From the NCBI GenBank assembly GCA_006969905.1, contig CP030887.1, positions 186,001-250,000 of the forward strand: a stretch of 64,000 nucleotides of DNA, in the 5' to 3' direction. Position 1 is the stretch's first letter, and each line of letters begins with the position of its first letter. Positions 1 to 8,325 of the stretch are shown piece after piece. Source of the DNA: Balneolaceae bacterium (GTDB taxonomy: Bacteria; Bacteroidota; Rhodothermia; Balneolales; Balneolaceae). Both the position numbers and the translations under genes were made by a program. The notes under the pieces were generated by a model. That model saw only the letters and a list, made by a program, of their open reading frames with translations. It was not told the DNA's origin and searched no databases.

Positions 1-1
1 T

Positions 2-1291
2 GTGATATTCCTGGTATTCATTCATAACCTACTGGAGTATTTAGTACTGATAGAAGAAAACCTCTTCATAAATGTAACCGGGTACATTCTGTTTTTCTTT
101 CTTCAATCACTGGTCCTTTCAAATCGTGCTGCACATTCTTTAATAAAAGCCAAAGAAAAAGCTGAGCAGGCATCAGTAGCAAAAGGTCAGTTTCTTTCTA
201 CCATGAGCCATGAACTCCGAACCCCTCTTAATGCGGTTATTGGATTCTCAGAACTATTAGTTGATACTAATTCTGCAAAAGAAAGAGTTGAATTTGCACA
301 AAACATTAAGAAAAGTGGTGAAAGCCTACTAGGTATCATTAACAACATACTCGACTACTCCAAAATTGAGTCTAACGACTCTTCACTTAATCTCCAAACA
401 ATACATTTGCCCTCTTTTGTTGAAGAAACCATTAAAACTCTTTCTGGCCTTACTTCTTCAAAGGATTTGGAACTTGGATTTGAATACAAACTAAATGAAA
501 CCGAGTATGTAAGTATAGACGCCACCAGGCTTAGACAGGTACTAATAAACCTTGTTGGAAATGCTGTAAAATTTACTGATAAAGGTAGTATTAAAGTAAT
601 TGTTGCAAAGAACAATTTAAATGATGCCCCTGGGAATATCCTATTCTCCGTTGAAGACACAGGCATTGGAATACCAACTGATCAAATACAAAAACTCTTT
701 CAAGAATTTTCACAATTAGATTCCAGTATAAATCGAAAATTTGGTGGAACCGGGCTTGGCCTCGCAATTTCTAAAAAACTGGTAGAGCAAATGGGAGGAA
801 CGATTTGGCTAACCAGTGCTCCAGATGAAGGAAGTATATTCTTTTTTACTATTGCAGCAGATATTGTGCTAAAGACTGAACCTCTCCCTCAAAAAGAATC
901 TCTGCCAATACCTGATAAAAAAGTTGCTCAAATTTTGATTGTTGAAGATAACCAGGTAAATCAAAAGGTTACAATAAAGCTCTTAGAAAGGCTTGGGTAT
1001 AATAATTACCACATTGCTGCAAATGGATATGAGGCTGTTGAACAGGTTAAGAAGAATGAATTTGATTTAATCCTCATGGATATTGAAATGCCTGTTATGA
1101 ATGGACTGGAAGCCACTAAAACCATTCTGCAACTTAGGAATCTTAAAAAAATGCCGATAATAATTGCAGTTACTGCCAATGCTACCAATGAAGATAGGGA
1201 ACGCTGTATGGGGTCTGGAATGAATGATTTTTTGGCCAAGCCTATTACTTTAGAATCACTTGGAATAACCATCAAAAAATGGATCGCTTGA
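2..1291 (+). CDS. Hybrid sensor histidine kinase, 5'-truncated by the window edge
   Basis: Membrane sensor kinase with a C-terminal receiver. The readable part starts in the last membrane segments (about residues 1-40). A HisKA domain follows with the phospho-acceptor His70 in [14 protein letters not shown], then a HATPase domain with the N box (NLVGNAVKF), DTGIGIP and GGTGLGL, and a receiver domain (about 310-429) with Asp360 in LMDIEMP and a conserved Lys in LAKP. The only initiator at the left edge is a GTG, and the N-terminal sensor domain present in the downstream paralogue is absent, so the gene almost certainly begins outside the window. It is a close paralogue of the kinase 48 bp downstream but has one receiver where that one has two. 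The signal sensed is unknown. Confidence 0.9.
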   Translation: MIFLVFIHNLLEYLVLIEENLFINVTGYILFFFLQSLVLSNRAAHSLIKAKEKAEQASVAKGQFLSTMSHELRTPLNAVIGFSELLVDTNSAKERVEFAQNIKKSGESLLGIINNILDYSKIESNDSSLNLQTIHLPSFVEETIKTLSGLTSSKDLELGFEYKLNETEYVSIDATRLRQVLINLVGNAVKFTDKGSIKVIVAKNNLNDAPGNILFSVEDTGIGIPTDQIQKLFQEFSQLDSSINRKFGGTGLGLAISKKLVEQMGGTIWLTSAPDEGSIFFFTIAADIVLKTEPLPQKESLPIPDKKVAQILIVEDNQVNQKVTIKLLERLGYNNYHIAANGYEAVEQVKKNEFDLILMDIEMPVMNGLEATKTILQLRNLKKMPIIIAVTANATNEDRERCMGSGMNDFLAKPITLESLGITIKKWIA

Positions 1292-1339
1292 AGTCAAATA
1301 AGTAAAAAATAGTTCGCATATCTTTTTATTAGCACTCTA

Positions 1340-4096
1340 ATGAAGCTAGCACCTGTATATAAAATCCTTTTGTGTTTTCCTTTTTTGATCGGAAGCCCCT
1401 ATTCCTCACTATCAGCTCAAGCATATCCCGAAATTCAAAAAGGTGTACTTGATGCTTCTTTTTTTGAATTCAAAAGAGGTGAAAAAATAGAGCTTACCGG
1501 AGATTGGGAATTTTATTGGGATTCTCTTTTAAGTCCCGGTCAGTTTCCAATAATTACTAAGCCAACTTATTACACTTTTCCAAAACTGTGGAATGAAGAT
1601 TTTCACGCATTTGGCTATGCTACCTATCGCTTAACAATAAAATTACCTGAAGACCATCCGCCTCTTGCTCTTTCTATTCCAGACTTCTATTCAGCATATA
1701 AACTATATATAAACGGAGAAATAGCTGCCCAAAACGGAAATGTTGGAAAAAGTAAAAGTAATTACATACCCAAATGGATTCCGCAAACTATTCCTATTGA
1801 AGAGTACGAAAACCATAAATTAGAACTCATCCTTCAAATAGCGAATTTTGACCACAGTAAAGGTGGGCCCAAACAAACCATTGAATTAGGAACTACCGGA
1901 GACCTGTATAGTGCCCGTGAATTAGAACTTGGTTATGCTTACGGGCTTACAGGAGCCCTGATTATGGGAGGGTTGTTCTTTTTTGGGTTATTCTTATTTG
2001 GCAGGCACGAGACTCCCATTCTGTTTTTCTCACTTTTTTGCCTTACCTATAGTTACAGGATCATCGGTTTTGGGATTTACCCACTCCATTTTTTACTACC
2101 TGAAATACCATGGATTGTAACACTAAAACTTGAATATATAACCTTGTTTCTATCAGGATATTTGTTTGGGATTTATACTCTTAATCTTTATCCAAGAGAA
2201 ACTTCCAGGCGGCTTGTCTATTTTCTCAGCTCCATTTCTGTATTATTCATAGTAATTACAATTCTTTTTAAACCCATTGTATTTACAAAATTAGTAGAAC
2301 CTTATTTTATAGTACTCACTCTTTATATCTTCTACGCTTTCTATATCTATATACTTGCAGTTATAAACAAACGTCTTGGTGCTCAATATGCCCTGGCAAG
2401 TACCGGAGTAGTATTTATAGTATTCCTTTATCAAATCATGGTTTACTTTGGTTTTGTAAGCCAGTCTCTTCTTCTAAACTTTTTCGGATACGTAGCTTTC
2501 TTCTTTTTTCAATCCCTGGTTCTTTCATTTCGTTTTGCAGATTCATTAAAAAGAGCTCTTTCTAAAGCGGAAGAAGCTTCAAGAGCAAAGTCTCAATTTT
2601 TGTCAACGATGAGTCATGAGATACGCACGCCATTAAATGCCGTTATTGGTTTATCAGGTCTGTTGATTGGAACCAAACTAGACAATAAGCAATCTGAGTT
2701 TGTAAATACTATCAAACTGAGTGGCGAAAACCTGCTCAGTATCATAAACAATATCCTGGATTATTCTAAGATTGAATCAGGAAAGCTTGAGTTAGAGGAT
2801 TCAGAATTCGGCTTAAGAGAATTGATCGAGAACGTGTTAGAAGTAGTCTCTTCTCTGAATAACAATCCCGATCTTGAGTTAATATACATGATGGAGGAAG
2901 GGGTTCCTGAATACATTATATCCGATCGTACCCGATTACAACAAGTACTTATCAATCTGGTGGGAAATGCCCTTAAGTTTACCGAACAGGGTGAAATTGT
3001 GATATATATAAGCATGGGTGAAGAAGACCAGCAAGAGGCAGAAATATTCTTTTCTGTAAAAGATACAGGCATCGGGATTCCGGAAAAATTGTCACATCGA
3101 CTGTTTCAAAGCTTTTCACAAGTTGATGCAAGCACCACTCGTAAATATGGCGGAACGGGACTTGGGCTGGTAATAAGCAAAAAACTGGTTAATGCATTGG
3201 GTGGCGATATTGCTGTAGAGAGTATTGAGGGACAGGGTTCTATTTTCACTTTTTCGATACATACAAAAAAATCCGACCGGGTTTCAGAGTTAATCACCTC
3301 TAAAATACTGGAAGGTAAAAAAGTATTTATCCTTGATGATAATCAGACTAACTTAGATATCCTTACACGACAGTGCCAGGATCAGGGAATTGAAGTTTTT
3401 GCAACAGATGATCCGGGTAACATTCTTAAAAAAATCCCAGAGCTTGATAAGTTCGATTTCGGGATCATGGATATGCAAATGCCTGAGACAAATGGAATCG
3501 AGATAGCCCAGGCTATTCGAAATAAATGGAGTAAGGTAGAGCTACCTGTCGTATTACTCAGTTCTATCCATGAGATCGAAAATCAGGAAGACATAAGTTT
3601 ATTTAATCTTTATCTAAAAAAACCGGTAAAACAATCTCAGCTTATAGGAAACCTTGAACGGCTTTTTTATAAGGATACTAATCTTTCTGAGCCTATTGAA
3701 CTGCCATCCGCAGGCTCCGGTATTCCCGAAAATGTAAGGATTCTTCTTGTAGAGGATAATGTAATAAATCAAAAAGTAGGCATTAAAATTCTTGAGCGTA
3801 TTGGTATTCAACCCGACCTGGCCATAAATGGATATGAAGCTATCCAGAAGTGTCGAAAAGTACCCTATGATATTGTTTTCATGGATATGGAAATGCCTAT
3901 AATGGATGGGATTACAGCAACTATTCGGCTAAGAGAACAAAAAGATAAACTCCCAAAAAATCCTGCCATCATTGCCATGACTGCAAATGCCTTAAGAGAA
4001 GATAAAGAACGTTGCATTGCAGCCGGAATGGATGATTTCATAGCCAAGCCCATCACGGTAGAATCTATGAAAGAGCTTATTAAGCTTTGGACATAA
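1340..4096 (+). CDS. 7TMR-DISM hybrid histidine kinase with two receiver domains
   Basis: A 918-residue hybrid sensor kinase. After a signal peptide comes an extracytoplasmic jelly-roll-like region (about 30-190) of the 7TMR-DISM extracellular type, then seven membrane helices (about 195-400). HisKA carries His426 ([14 protein letters not shown]), the HATPase domain has [16 protein letters not shown] and GGTGLGL, and two receivers follow with acceptor aspartates at about Asp711 (IMDMQMP) and Asp849 (FMDMEMP). Both receivers look catalytically complete. DISM extracellular domains are thought to bind carbohydrates or similar small ligands; the ligand here is unknown. The tandem arrangement with the preceding kinase suggests gene duplication, and the two may form a phosphorelay. 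No dedicated response regulator with a DNA-binding domain is next to them. Confidence 0.93.
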   Translation: MKLAPVYKILLCFPFLIGSPYSSLSAQAYPEIQKGVLDASFFEFKRGEKIELTGDWEFYWDSLLSPGQFPIITKPTYYTFPKLWNEDFHAFGYATYRLTIKLPEDHPPLALSIPDFYSAYKLYINGEIAAQNGNVGKSKSNYIPKWIPQTIPIEEYENHKLELILQIANFDHSKGGPKQTIELGTTGDLYSARELELGYAYGLTGALIMGGLFFFGLFLFGRHETPILFFSLFCLTYSYRIIGFGIYPLHFLLPEIPWIVTLKLEYITLFLSGYLFGIYTLNLYPRETSRRLVYFLSSISVLFIVITILFKPIVFTKLVEPYFIVLTLYIFYAFYIYILAVINKRLGAQYALASTGVVFIVFLYQIMVYFGFVSQSLLLNFFGYVAFFFFQSLVLSFRFADSLKRALSKAEEASRAKSQFLSTMSHEIRTPLNAVIGLSGLLIGTKLDNKQSEFVNTIKLSGENLLSIINNILDYSKIESGKLELEDSEFGLRELIENVLEVVSSLNNNPDLELIYMMEEGVPEYIISDRTRLQQVLINLVGNALKFTEQGEIVIYISMGEEDQQEAEIFFSVKDTGIGIPEKLSHRLFQSFSQVDASTTRKYGGTGLGLVISKKLVNALGGDIAVESIEGQGSIFTFSIHTKKSDRVSELITSKILEGKKVFILDDNQTNLDILTRQCQDQGIEVFATDDPGNILKKIPELDKFDFGIMDMQMPETNGIEIAQAIRNKWSKVELPVVLLSSIHEIENQEDISLFNLYLKKPVKQSQLIGNLERLFYKDTNLSEPIELPSAGSGIPENVRILLVEDNVINQKVGIKILERIGIQPDLAINGYEAIQKCRKVPYDIVFMDMEMPIMDGITATIRLREQKDKLPKNPAIIAMTANALREDKERCIAAGMDDFIAKPITVESMKELIKLWT

Positions 4097-4145
4097 CAAT
4101 ATCATAGCAAACTTTTACTACTTGCTATCCCCACCTTTGCTATAC

Positions 4146-4165
4146 TTTGTTAATTAACTAACAAA
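4146..4165. repeat. Inverted repeat in the leader of the M28 peptidase gene
   Basis: Arms TTTGTTA and TAACAAA (7 bp, perfect) flank a 6-base centre, and the repeat lies 10 bases upstream of the peptidase ATG. There is no following T-run, so it is a poor terminator for the kinase gene. It could be an operator or a 5'-leader hairpin. A related AT-rich palindrome sits before the gene at 5575. Confidence 0.35.
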
Positions 4166-4175
4166 AGTACCTCTC

Positions 4176-5471
4176 ATGAAAAAGAGAATTGCCTCATATA
4201 CACTTGCCTTATTCATGATTTTGTGGATAGCAAACTGTACAGAACCATACCAGGTCAGTATTGAAAATTCTACCCGAATTTTGAAAACTCTCAGTTCTGA
4301 TGAAATGAGAGGCCGCCATGCCCTATCACAGGATATTAAAGCTGCAGAAGATTTTATCGCTTCCGAATTTAAAAAAGCCGGTTTAAAAACTTTACCTGAA
4401 AACGATTCTTACTACCAGGATTTTAACTTGTATTCAGTTTCTATGAATGAGGTTGATTTTCTTTACAATGGTAAGCAGGTAAAGTCATCTGCTTTCTTTG
4501 GTTTCTTTCGATCTTCTTCTTTTTCAATAGACAGATCCTCTACCAAAACAGTAACTATCGGCAGCCTAGATAACTTCAGATCACAATTCAATACATATAG
4601 AAATAGTGAAGAAGATTTGTTGGTTTTGGTAAGTCAATCTCATCAGGATGACTTTAGCCGCTATCAATCCTTTTTTTCAAGGCCAACACGAACTATGGAG
4701 CTTAATGGAGCCGGGAATGTAATATTCCTGCTCACTAATGATGCTCCGAATAGCTTTCAGGCTGATTTTAAAAACAAGGTAGAGAGCTTTGAATTACGGA
4801 ACATAACAGGAATGATAGAGGGTAAGCGAAAAGATGAAATCGTGCTCTTTTCAGCACATCATGATCACATTGGAATTCGAAATGCTGTTGAAAGTGACTC
4901 CATTGCAAATGGAGCTAACGATAACGCTTCCGGGGTTACTGCTGTAATAGAACTGGCCAATTATTTTTCCAGCCTCCGGAAACCGGAACGTACACTTTTA
5001 TTTGTAACCTTTACTGCCGAAGAAATGGGTGGATATGGTTCGCAGTACTTTTCGGAGCAGCTTAATCCCGATGAAATTGTAGCCATGTTCAATATAGAAA
5101 TGATCGGCAAACCCGCAGTTGAAGGCCCAAATTCTGCGTGGATAACAGGTTTTAACCAGTCAAGCTTTGGAGAGTTACTACAAAAAAGTGCAGAGGGCTC
5201 CATTTATTCATTCGCGCCTGATCCATATCCCCAGCAAAATCTCTTTTACCGTTCTGATAATGCCACACTAGCCAAGCTTGGCGTTCCGGCGCATACTATA
5301 AGTACTACCCCTATTGATGTGGACAAAGATTATCACCGTGTTAGTGATGAGTTTGAAACACTCAACGTTGAACACATTACAAACACCATAAAGGCTATTG
5401 CAAAGGGTGCCGAGGGAATTGTTTCAGGCAGAGATACTCCTACCCGCGTCAATCCTGATAATTTGAATTAA
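4176..5471 (+). CDS. M28-family zinc aminopeptidase, lipoprotein
   Basis: A 431-residue secreted metallopeptidase. The signal peptide ends in a lipobox (WIANC, Cys21), so it is probably a membrane-anchored lipoprotein. The N-terminal region (about 25-200) includes a PA-like insertion. The M28 catalytic domain shows His228 and Asp230 in AHHDH, Asp249 in GANDNASG, the catalytic and metal-ligand pair Glu282-Glu283 in TAEEMG, Glu308 in NIEMIG (often Asp in the family) and His387 in DYHRVSD. All expected di-zinc ligands are therefore present. The likely role is trimming N-terminal residues from peptides outside the cytoplasmic membrane, as part of peptide scavenging. It is transcribed alone, 79 bp after the kinase gene. 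Confidence 0.92.
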   Translation: MKKRIASYTLALFMILWIANCTEPYQVSIENSTRILKTLSSDEMRGRHALSQDIKAAEDFIASEFKKAGLKTLPENDSYYQDFNLYSVSMNEVDFLYNGKQVKSSAFFGFFRSSSFSIDRSSTKTVTIGSLDNFRSQFNTYRNSEEDLLVLVSQSHQDDFSRYQSFFSRPTRTMELNGAGNVIFLLTNDAPNSFQADFKNKVESFELRNITGMIEGKRKDEIVLFSAHHDHIGIRNAVESDSIANGANDNASGVTAVIELANYFSSLRKPERTLLFVTFTAEEMGGYGSQYFSEQLNPDEIVAMFNIEMIGKPAVEGPNSAWITGFNQSSFGELLQKSAEGSIYSFAPDPYPQQNLFYRSDNATLAKLGVPAHTISTTPIDVDKDYHRVSDEFETLNVEHITNTIKAIAKGAEGIVSGRDTPTRVNPDNLN

Positions 5472-5550
5472 CGAATTTCACTTTTTCTTTCTTCAGATAT
5501 TATTTACCATCAACTGACTATTCGAATTGAAAGACTCTGACTGGGCTATT

Positions 5551-5567
5551 TAATTAGTAACTAATTA
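5551..5567. repeat. 17-bp palindrome upstream of the small membrane protein gene
   Basis: Arms TAATTAG and CTAATTA (7 bp, perfect) with a 3-base centre end seven bases before the ATG at 5575. The position would overlap the ribosome-binding region or early leader, so it could be a repressor site or a translation-blocking hairpin. Nothing more specific can be read. Confidence 0.35.
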
Positions 5568-5574
5568 CACTATT

Positions 5575-6012
5575 ATGTCAGATGATATTTCATTAAAACC
5601 ACCGACCTGGTTTTGGATAGTAGCAGCACTCGCTTTGGTTTGGAACCTTTTGGGTGTTTTTGCTTACCTGGGCCAGGTTTTTGCGACTCCTGAAATGCTG
5701 GATGCTATGACAGCTGATCAACGCGCACTTATGGAAAATACACCAGCCTGGGCAACCGGAGCTTTTGCTATCGCTGTTTGGGGTGGCGCCTTAGGCTGTA
5801 TTTTGCTGCTACTCAGGAAAAAGTTATCCAAGATAGTATTTGTAGTTTCACTGATTGGTATCCTGGTGCAGATGTACTACAACATTTTCATGAGTAACTC
5901 TATGGAAGTGTATGGACCCGGTGGCCTGGTTATGCCAATTATGGTACTGCTAGTCGGGATTGGATTGATATGGATGGCCGATATGGCTGAAAAAAGGGAA
6001 TGGATTAACTAG
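5575..6012 (+). CDS. Small four-helix integral membrane protein, function unknown
   Basis: The 145-residue protein has four predicted membrane helices (about 12-35, 58-78, 85-107 and 115-135), and no signal peptide separate from the first helix. Similar short proteins in Bacteroidota are often labelled 'sugar transporter' in databases without experimental support, and I see no transporter motif. The ATG at 5575 follows a short palindrome. The gene is convergent with the 5-oxoprolinase operon, the two separated by a long hairpin. I do not assign a function. Confidence 0.75.
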   Translation: MSDDISLKPPTWFWIVAALALVWNLLGVFAYLGQVFATPEMLDAMTADQRALMENTPAWATGAFAIAVWGGALGCILLLLRKKLSKIVFVVSLIGILVQMYYNIFMSNSMEVYGPGGLVMPIMVLLVGIGLIWMADMAEKREWIN

Positions 6013-6021
6013 TGAGTTTTT

Positions 6022-6055
6022 ATGTAGCTGGTTTAATCATGTAAATCAGCTACAT
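6022..6055. terminator. Long hairpin between convergent genes, overlapping the pxpC stop codon
   Basis: Fourteen-base arms, ATGTAGCTGGTTTA and TAAATCAGCTACAT, pair with one G-T wobble around a 6-base loop. The hairpin lies between the converging gene ends at 6012 and 6050 and contains the TAG stop of pxpC. Neither side has a good U-tract (plus side continues CACTTT), so it may act as a bidirectional weak terminator or a 3'-end stabiliser. Confidence 0.5.
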
Positions 6056-6913
6056 CACTTTCCTGAATGATAAACTGTTGCCGGGTTTAAGTTGAGCCAG
6101 TTTCCATAAATCATCGTCAACTACTTTTGCGATTCGTGGATACCCACCTATAGTTTGACCATCTTTCATCAGGATAATTGGCTTCCCATTTTCTGGAAGC
6201 TGAATGATACCGGGAATAACAGGAGAAGAAATCATTTGCTGATCCGGACTTTTTAAAGCACGTCCGTCTAATCGTATTCCCATACGGTTACTTTGATTCA
6301 TTACTTTAAAATTACTGTCAAAGAACTGTTCCTGGATTTTTTTATCTAACCATTCCCATTCTGTTCCTAATGTAACTTTTACATTAGGAACTTTATCCAG
6401 ATCTATAGGCTTTAGTGTCTCGTGGCTAAATTCTACTTTCGCAGTTGGCTCCCATTTAAGAATATCATTTTTCTTTAACGCCCTACCTGAATAGCCTCCA
6501 AAACCAGCCAAAGTATAAGTGGAATAGCTCTCCATAATCTTATCCGCCTGCAACAATCCAAATATAGCTAAATAGGAACGGCAACCTTTCTCAGCAAATC
6601 CCAAGATCAATTCATCTCCTTTTGAGATTCTATGGGTACAATTCATTTCTATAAGTTTTCCATTTACAACCGGGTTCATCTCAGCGCCGGTAATTGCAAT
6701 TTCTGCATCTGAGTCAAAACGATATAAACCGCCTTGCAATGTACATTCCAAAACCGGATAATGGTGAGGATTACCGACCAATTGATTTGCTAGTTTAAAA
6801 GATTCAACATCCATTGCACCTGATACAGGGACTCCGTACTTCCCAAATCCAAACCTGCCACTGTCCTGGATGGTTGTAAATACTCCTGGATTTACAACGG
6901 TTAGTCTACTCAT
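6050..6913 (-). CDS. pxpC: 5-oxoprolinase subunit PxpC (biotin-dependent carboxyltransferase/KipA family)
   Basis: Subunit C of the ATP-dependent prokaryotic 5-oxoprolinase, which opens the damaged-metabolite ring of 5-oxo-L-proline to glutamate in the cytoplasm. The 287-residue protein is a standard AHS2/KipA domain, opening with NPGVFTTIQDSGRFGFGKYG, with GRAL near the middle and the conserved GYPRIAKVV near the C-terminus. I chose the ATG at 6913 over an upstream TTG at 6928, because MSRLTVVNPG matches the family start. The ATG overlaps the pxpB stop by 8 bases (ATGAGTAG), which suggests translational coupling. It is the last gene of the pxpA-pxpB-pxpC set. Confidence 0.94.
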   Translation of the reverse strand: MSRLTVVNPGVFTTIQDSGRFGFGKYGVPVSGAMDVESFKLANQLVGNPHHYPVLECTLQGGLYRFDSDAEIAITGAEMNPVVNGKLIEMNCTHRISKGDELILGFAEKGCRSYLAIFGLLQADKIMESYSTYTLAGFGGYSGRALKKNDILKWEPTAKVEFSHETLKPIDLDKVPNVKVTLGTEWEWLDKKIQEQFFDSNFKVMNQSNRMGIRLDGRALKSPDQQMISSPVIPGIIQLPENGKPIILMKDGQTIGGYPRIAKVVDDDLWKLAQLKPGNSLSFRKVM

Positions 6914-7592
6914 ACTCAAAGTGATCAAATACGTCTTTACTTATTGCCTTGAAAATCAATTTATCATCTGGTTGTAATTTTATGGGAGGATTTGATTCCA
7001 CATCAAAAAAAGAAAGCGGGGTTCTGCCAATAATCTGCCATCCTCCCGGACTTTCAAGAGAGTAAATACCCGTTTGCTGACCACCAATACCAATCGAACC
7101 TTTAGGAACAGAAGTTCTCGGGTTTGATTTCCTGGCACAAGCTAAGGAGGAATCCAACCCTTCAAGGAAAATGAACCCCGGAACGAAACCCATCATGGCT
7201 ACCGTATAAACCTGAGAGCTATGAGTTTCAACAATTTGGGCTTTCTCTATTTGGGTAAAATCTTCAACTTCAGCCCAATCCAATCCTAAATCGTAGCAGA
7301 CCGGAACCTCATACTTTTGGGGTTGTGAGTTTTTTTTGTCATTCCAGTTAATCCCCGCCAATAATTCTGATACCAAATGCAGGTTGACCGGACTCTTAAA
7401 CAGAAGAGCTATTGAATGATAAGCAGGAATAATATCTATCAAATGATTAATAGTAACTGATTCAAGCACATTCAGAACTTTTCGCACTTTTGCCGTCTGA
7501 TACCCTTCTTGCTCAAGTTCCATAAGGATCGCACATTCACCAAGCTGAGAGACCTTCCAGTTCTCCCGATTAAGCTGCAGTAATTTCGACAT
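6906..7592 (-). CDS. pxpB: 5-oxoprolinase subunit PxpB (KipI family)
   Basis: Subunit B of the 5-oxoprolinase complex, an AHS1/KipI domain protein of 228 residues. Visible family features are the central PVCYDLGLDW segment, VYTVAMMGFVPGFIFLEGLD, and the RKSNPRTSVPKGSIGIGG stretch followed by the GGWQIIGRTPL motif. In Bacillus the KipI homologue also inhibits kinase KinA, but here the neighbouring pxpA and pxpC point to 5-oxoproline breakdown. The ATG at 7592 lies 23 bases inside the end of pxpA, so the genes overlap and are probably co-translated. Confidence 0.94.
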   Translation of the reverse strand: MSKLLQLNRENWKVSQLGECAILMELEQEGYQTAKVRKVLNVLESVTINHLIDIIPAYHSIALLFKSPVNLHLVSELLAGINWNDKKNSQPQKYEVPVCYDLGLDWAEVEDFTQIEKAQIVETHSSQVYTVAMMGFVPGFIFLEGLDSSLACARKSNPRTSVPKGSIGIGGQQTGIYSLESPGGWQIIGRTPLSFFDVESNPPIKLQPDDKLIFKAISKDVFDHFEYE

Positions 7593-8325
7593 CGTTCCTC
7601 TTTAAAAAGTCATGAATTTCCCGTGCTAATTCGGATGCTCCACTGGTGTCACTATGCAAGCATATCGTTTCCGCCTTTACCGCAAGAGTGTTACCAGAAA
7701 AGCTTATCACCCTTCCTTCAAGCACCATACTTTTAACCTGATCTAATACTTTCGAAGTTTCAAATAGCACGGCACTAGGTTTCTTTCTTGAGCGAAGGCT
7801 CAAATCATCCTCATAAACACGATCAGCAAAAACTTCGCTTACAAATTGAAGCCCTGCATTAGTAACCGCATTTTCAAATACCAAACCGGATTGGCCGTAA
7901 ACTTTTGGGGCTGCATCGGTACTTGTAATAGCTGCAACAATAATCAAAGCCGTTTGTTCGTCAAAAGCAGCAGTATTATAAAGTGCTCCATGAGGTTTAA
8001 TGTGATGCAATTCACCGCCCGCATCTTCAACCAATGATTTAAGGTCTAACATCTGGGTGCGAATAGTGTTCTCCAATTCCTTGTCTTCAATTTCCATCCT
8101 TCTTCTGCCAAATCCTTTCCTGTCCGGGTAGCTTGGGTGGGCACCTATAGCCACATCATGCTTTAATGCCAGTTCAATAGTTTTTTTCATACTGTAAACA
8201 TCTCCGATATGCCCTCCACATGCTATATTGCATGAAGAAATAAAGGGCATAATGGATGCATCCAGTTCCGGGCCATTGTCACTCCTCCACTCACCTAAGT
8301 CGCAGTTTAAATCTACTTTCTTCAT
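7570..8325 (-). CDS. pxpA: 5-oxoprolinase subunit PxpA (LamB/YcsF family)
   Basis: Subunit A of the 5-oxoprolinase complex, a 251-residue LamB/YcsF-family TIM-like barrel. It opens with VDLNCDLGEW (family DLNCDLGE) and shows SCNIACGGHIGD, GAHPSYPDRKGFGRR, HIKPHGALYN and FADRVYEDD, all highly conserved in the family. It acts with PxpB and PxpC in the cytoplasm. Its start codon shares one base with the stop codon of the upstream transporter gene (TAATG), so all four genes form one translation-coupled operon. Confidence 0.95.
   Translation of the reverse strand: MKKVDLNCDLGEWRSDNGPELDASIMPFISSCNIACGGHIGDVYSMKKTIELALKHDVAIGAHPSYPDRKGFGRRRMEIEDKELENTIRTQMLDLKSLVEDAGGELHHIKPHGALYNTAAFDEQTALIIVAAITSTDAAPKVYGQSGLVFENAVTNAGLQFVSEVFADRVYEDDLSLRSRKKPSAVLFETSKVLDQVKSMVLEGRVISFSGNTLAVKAETICLHSDTSGASELAREIHDFLKRNDVEITAA

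Noticed and set aside
4104-4128. Inverted repeat ATAGCAA/TTGCTAT after the second kinase gene
   Set aside because: An 11-base loop and no T-run make it too weak to call a terminator.
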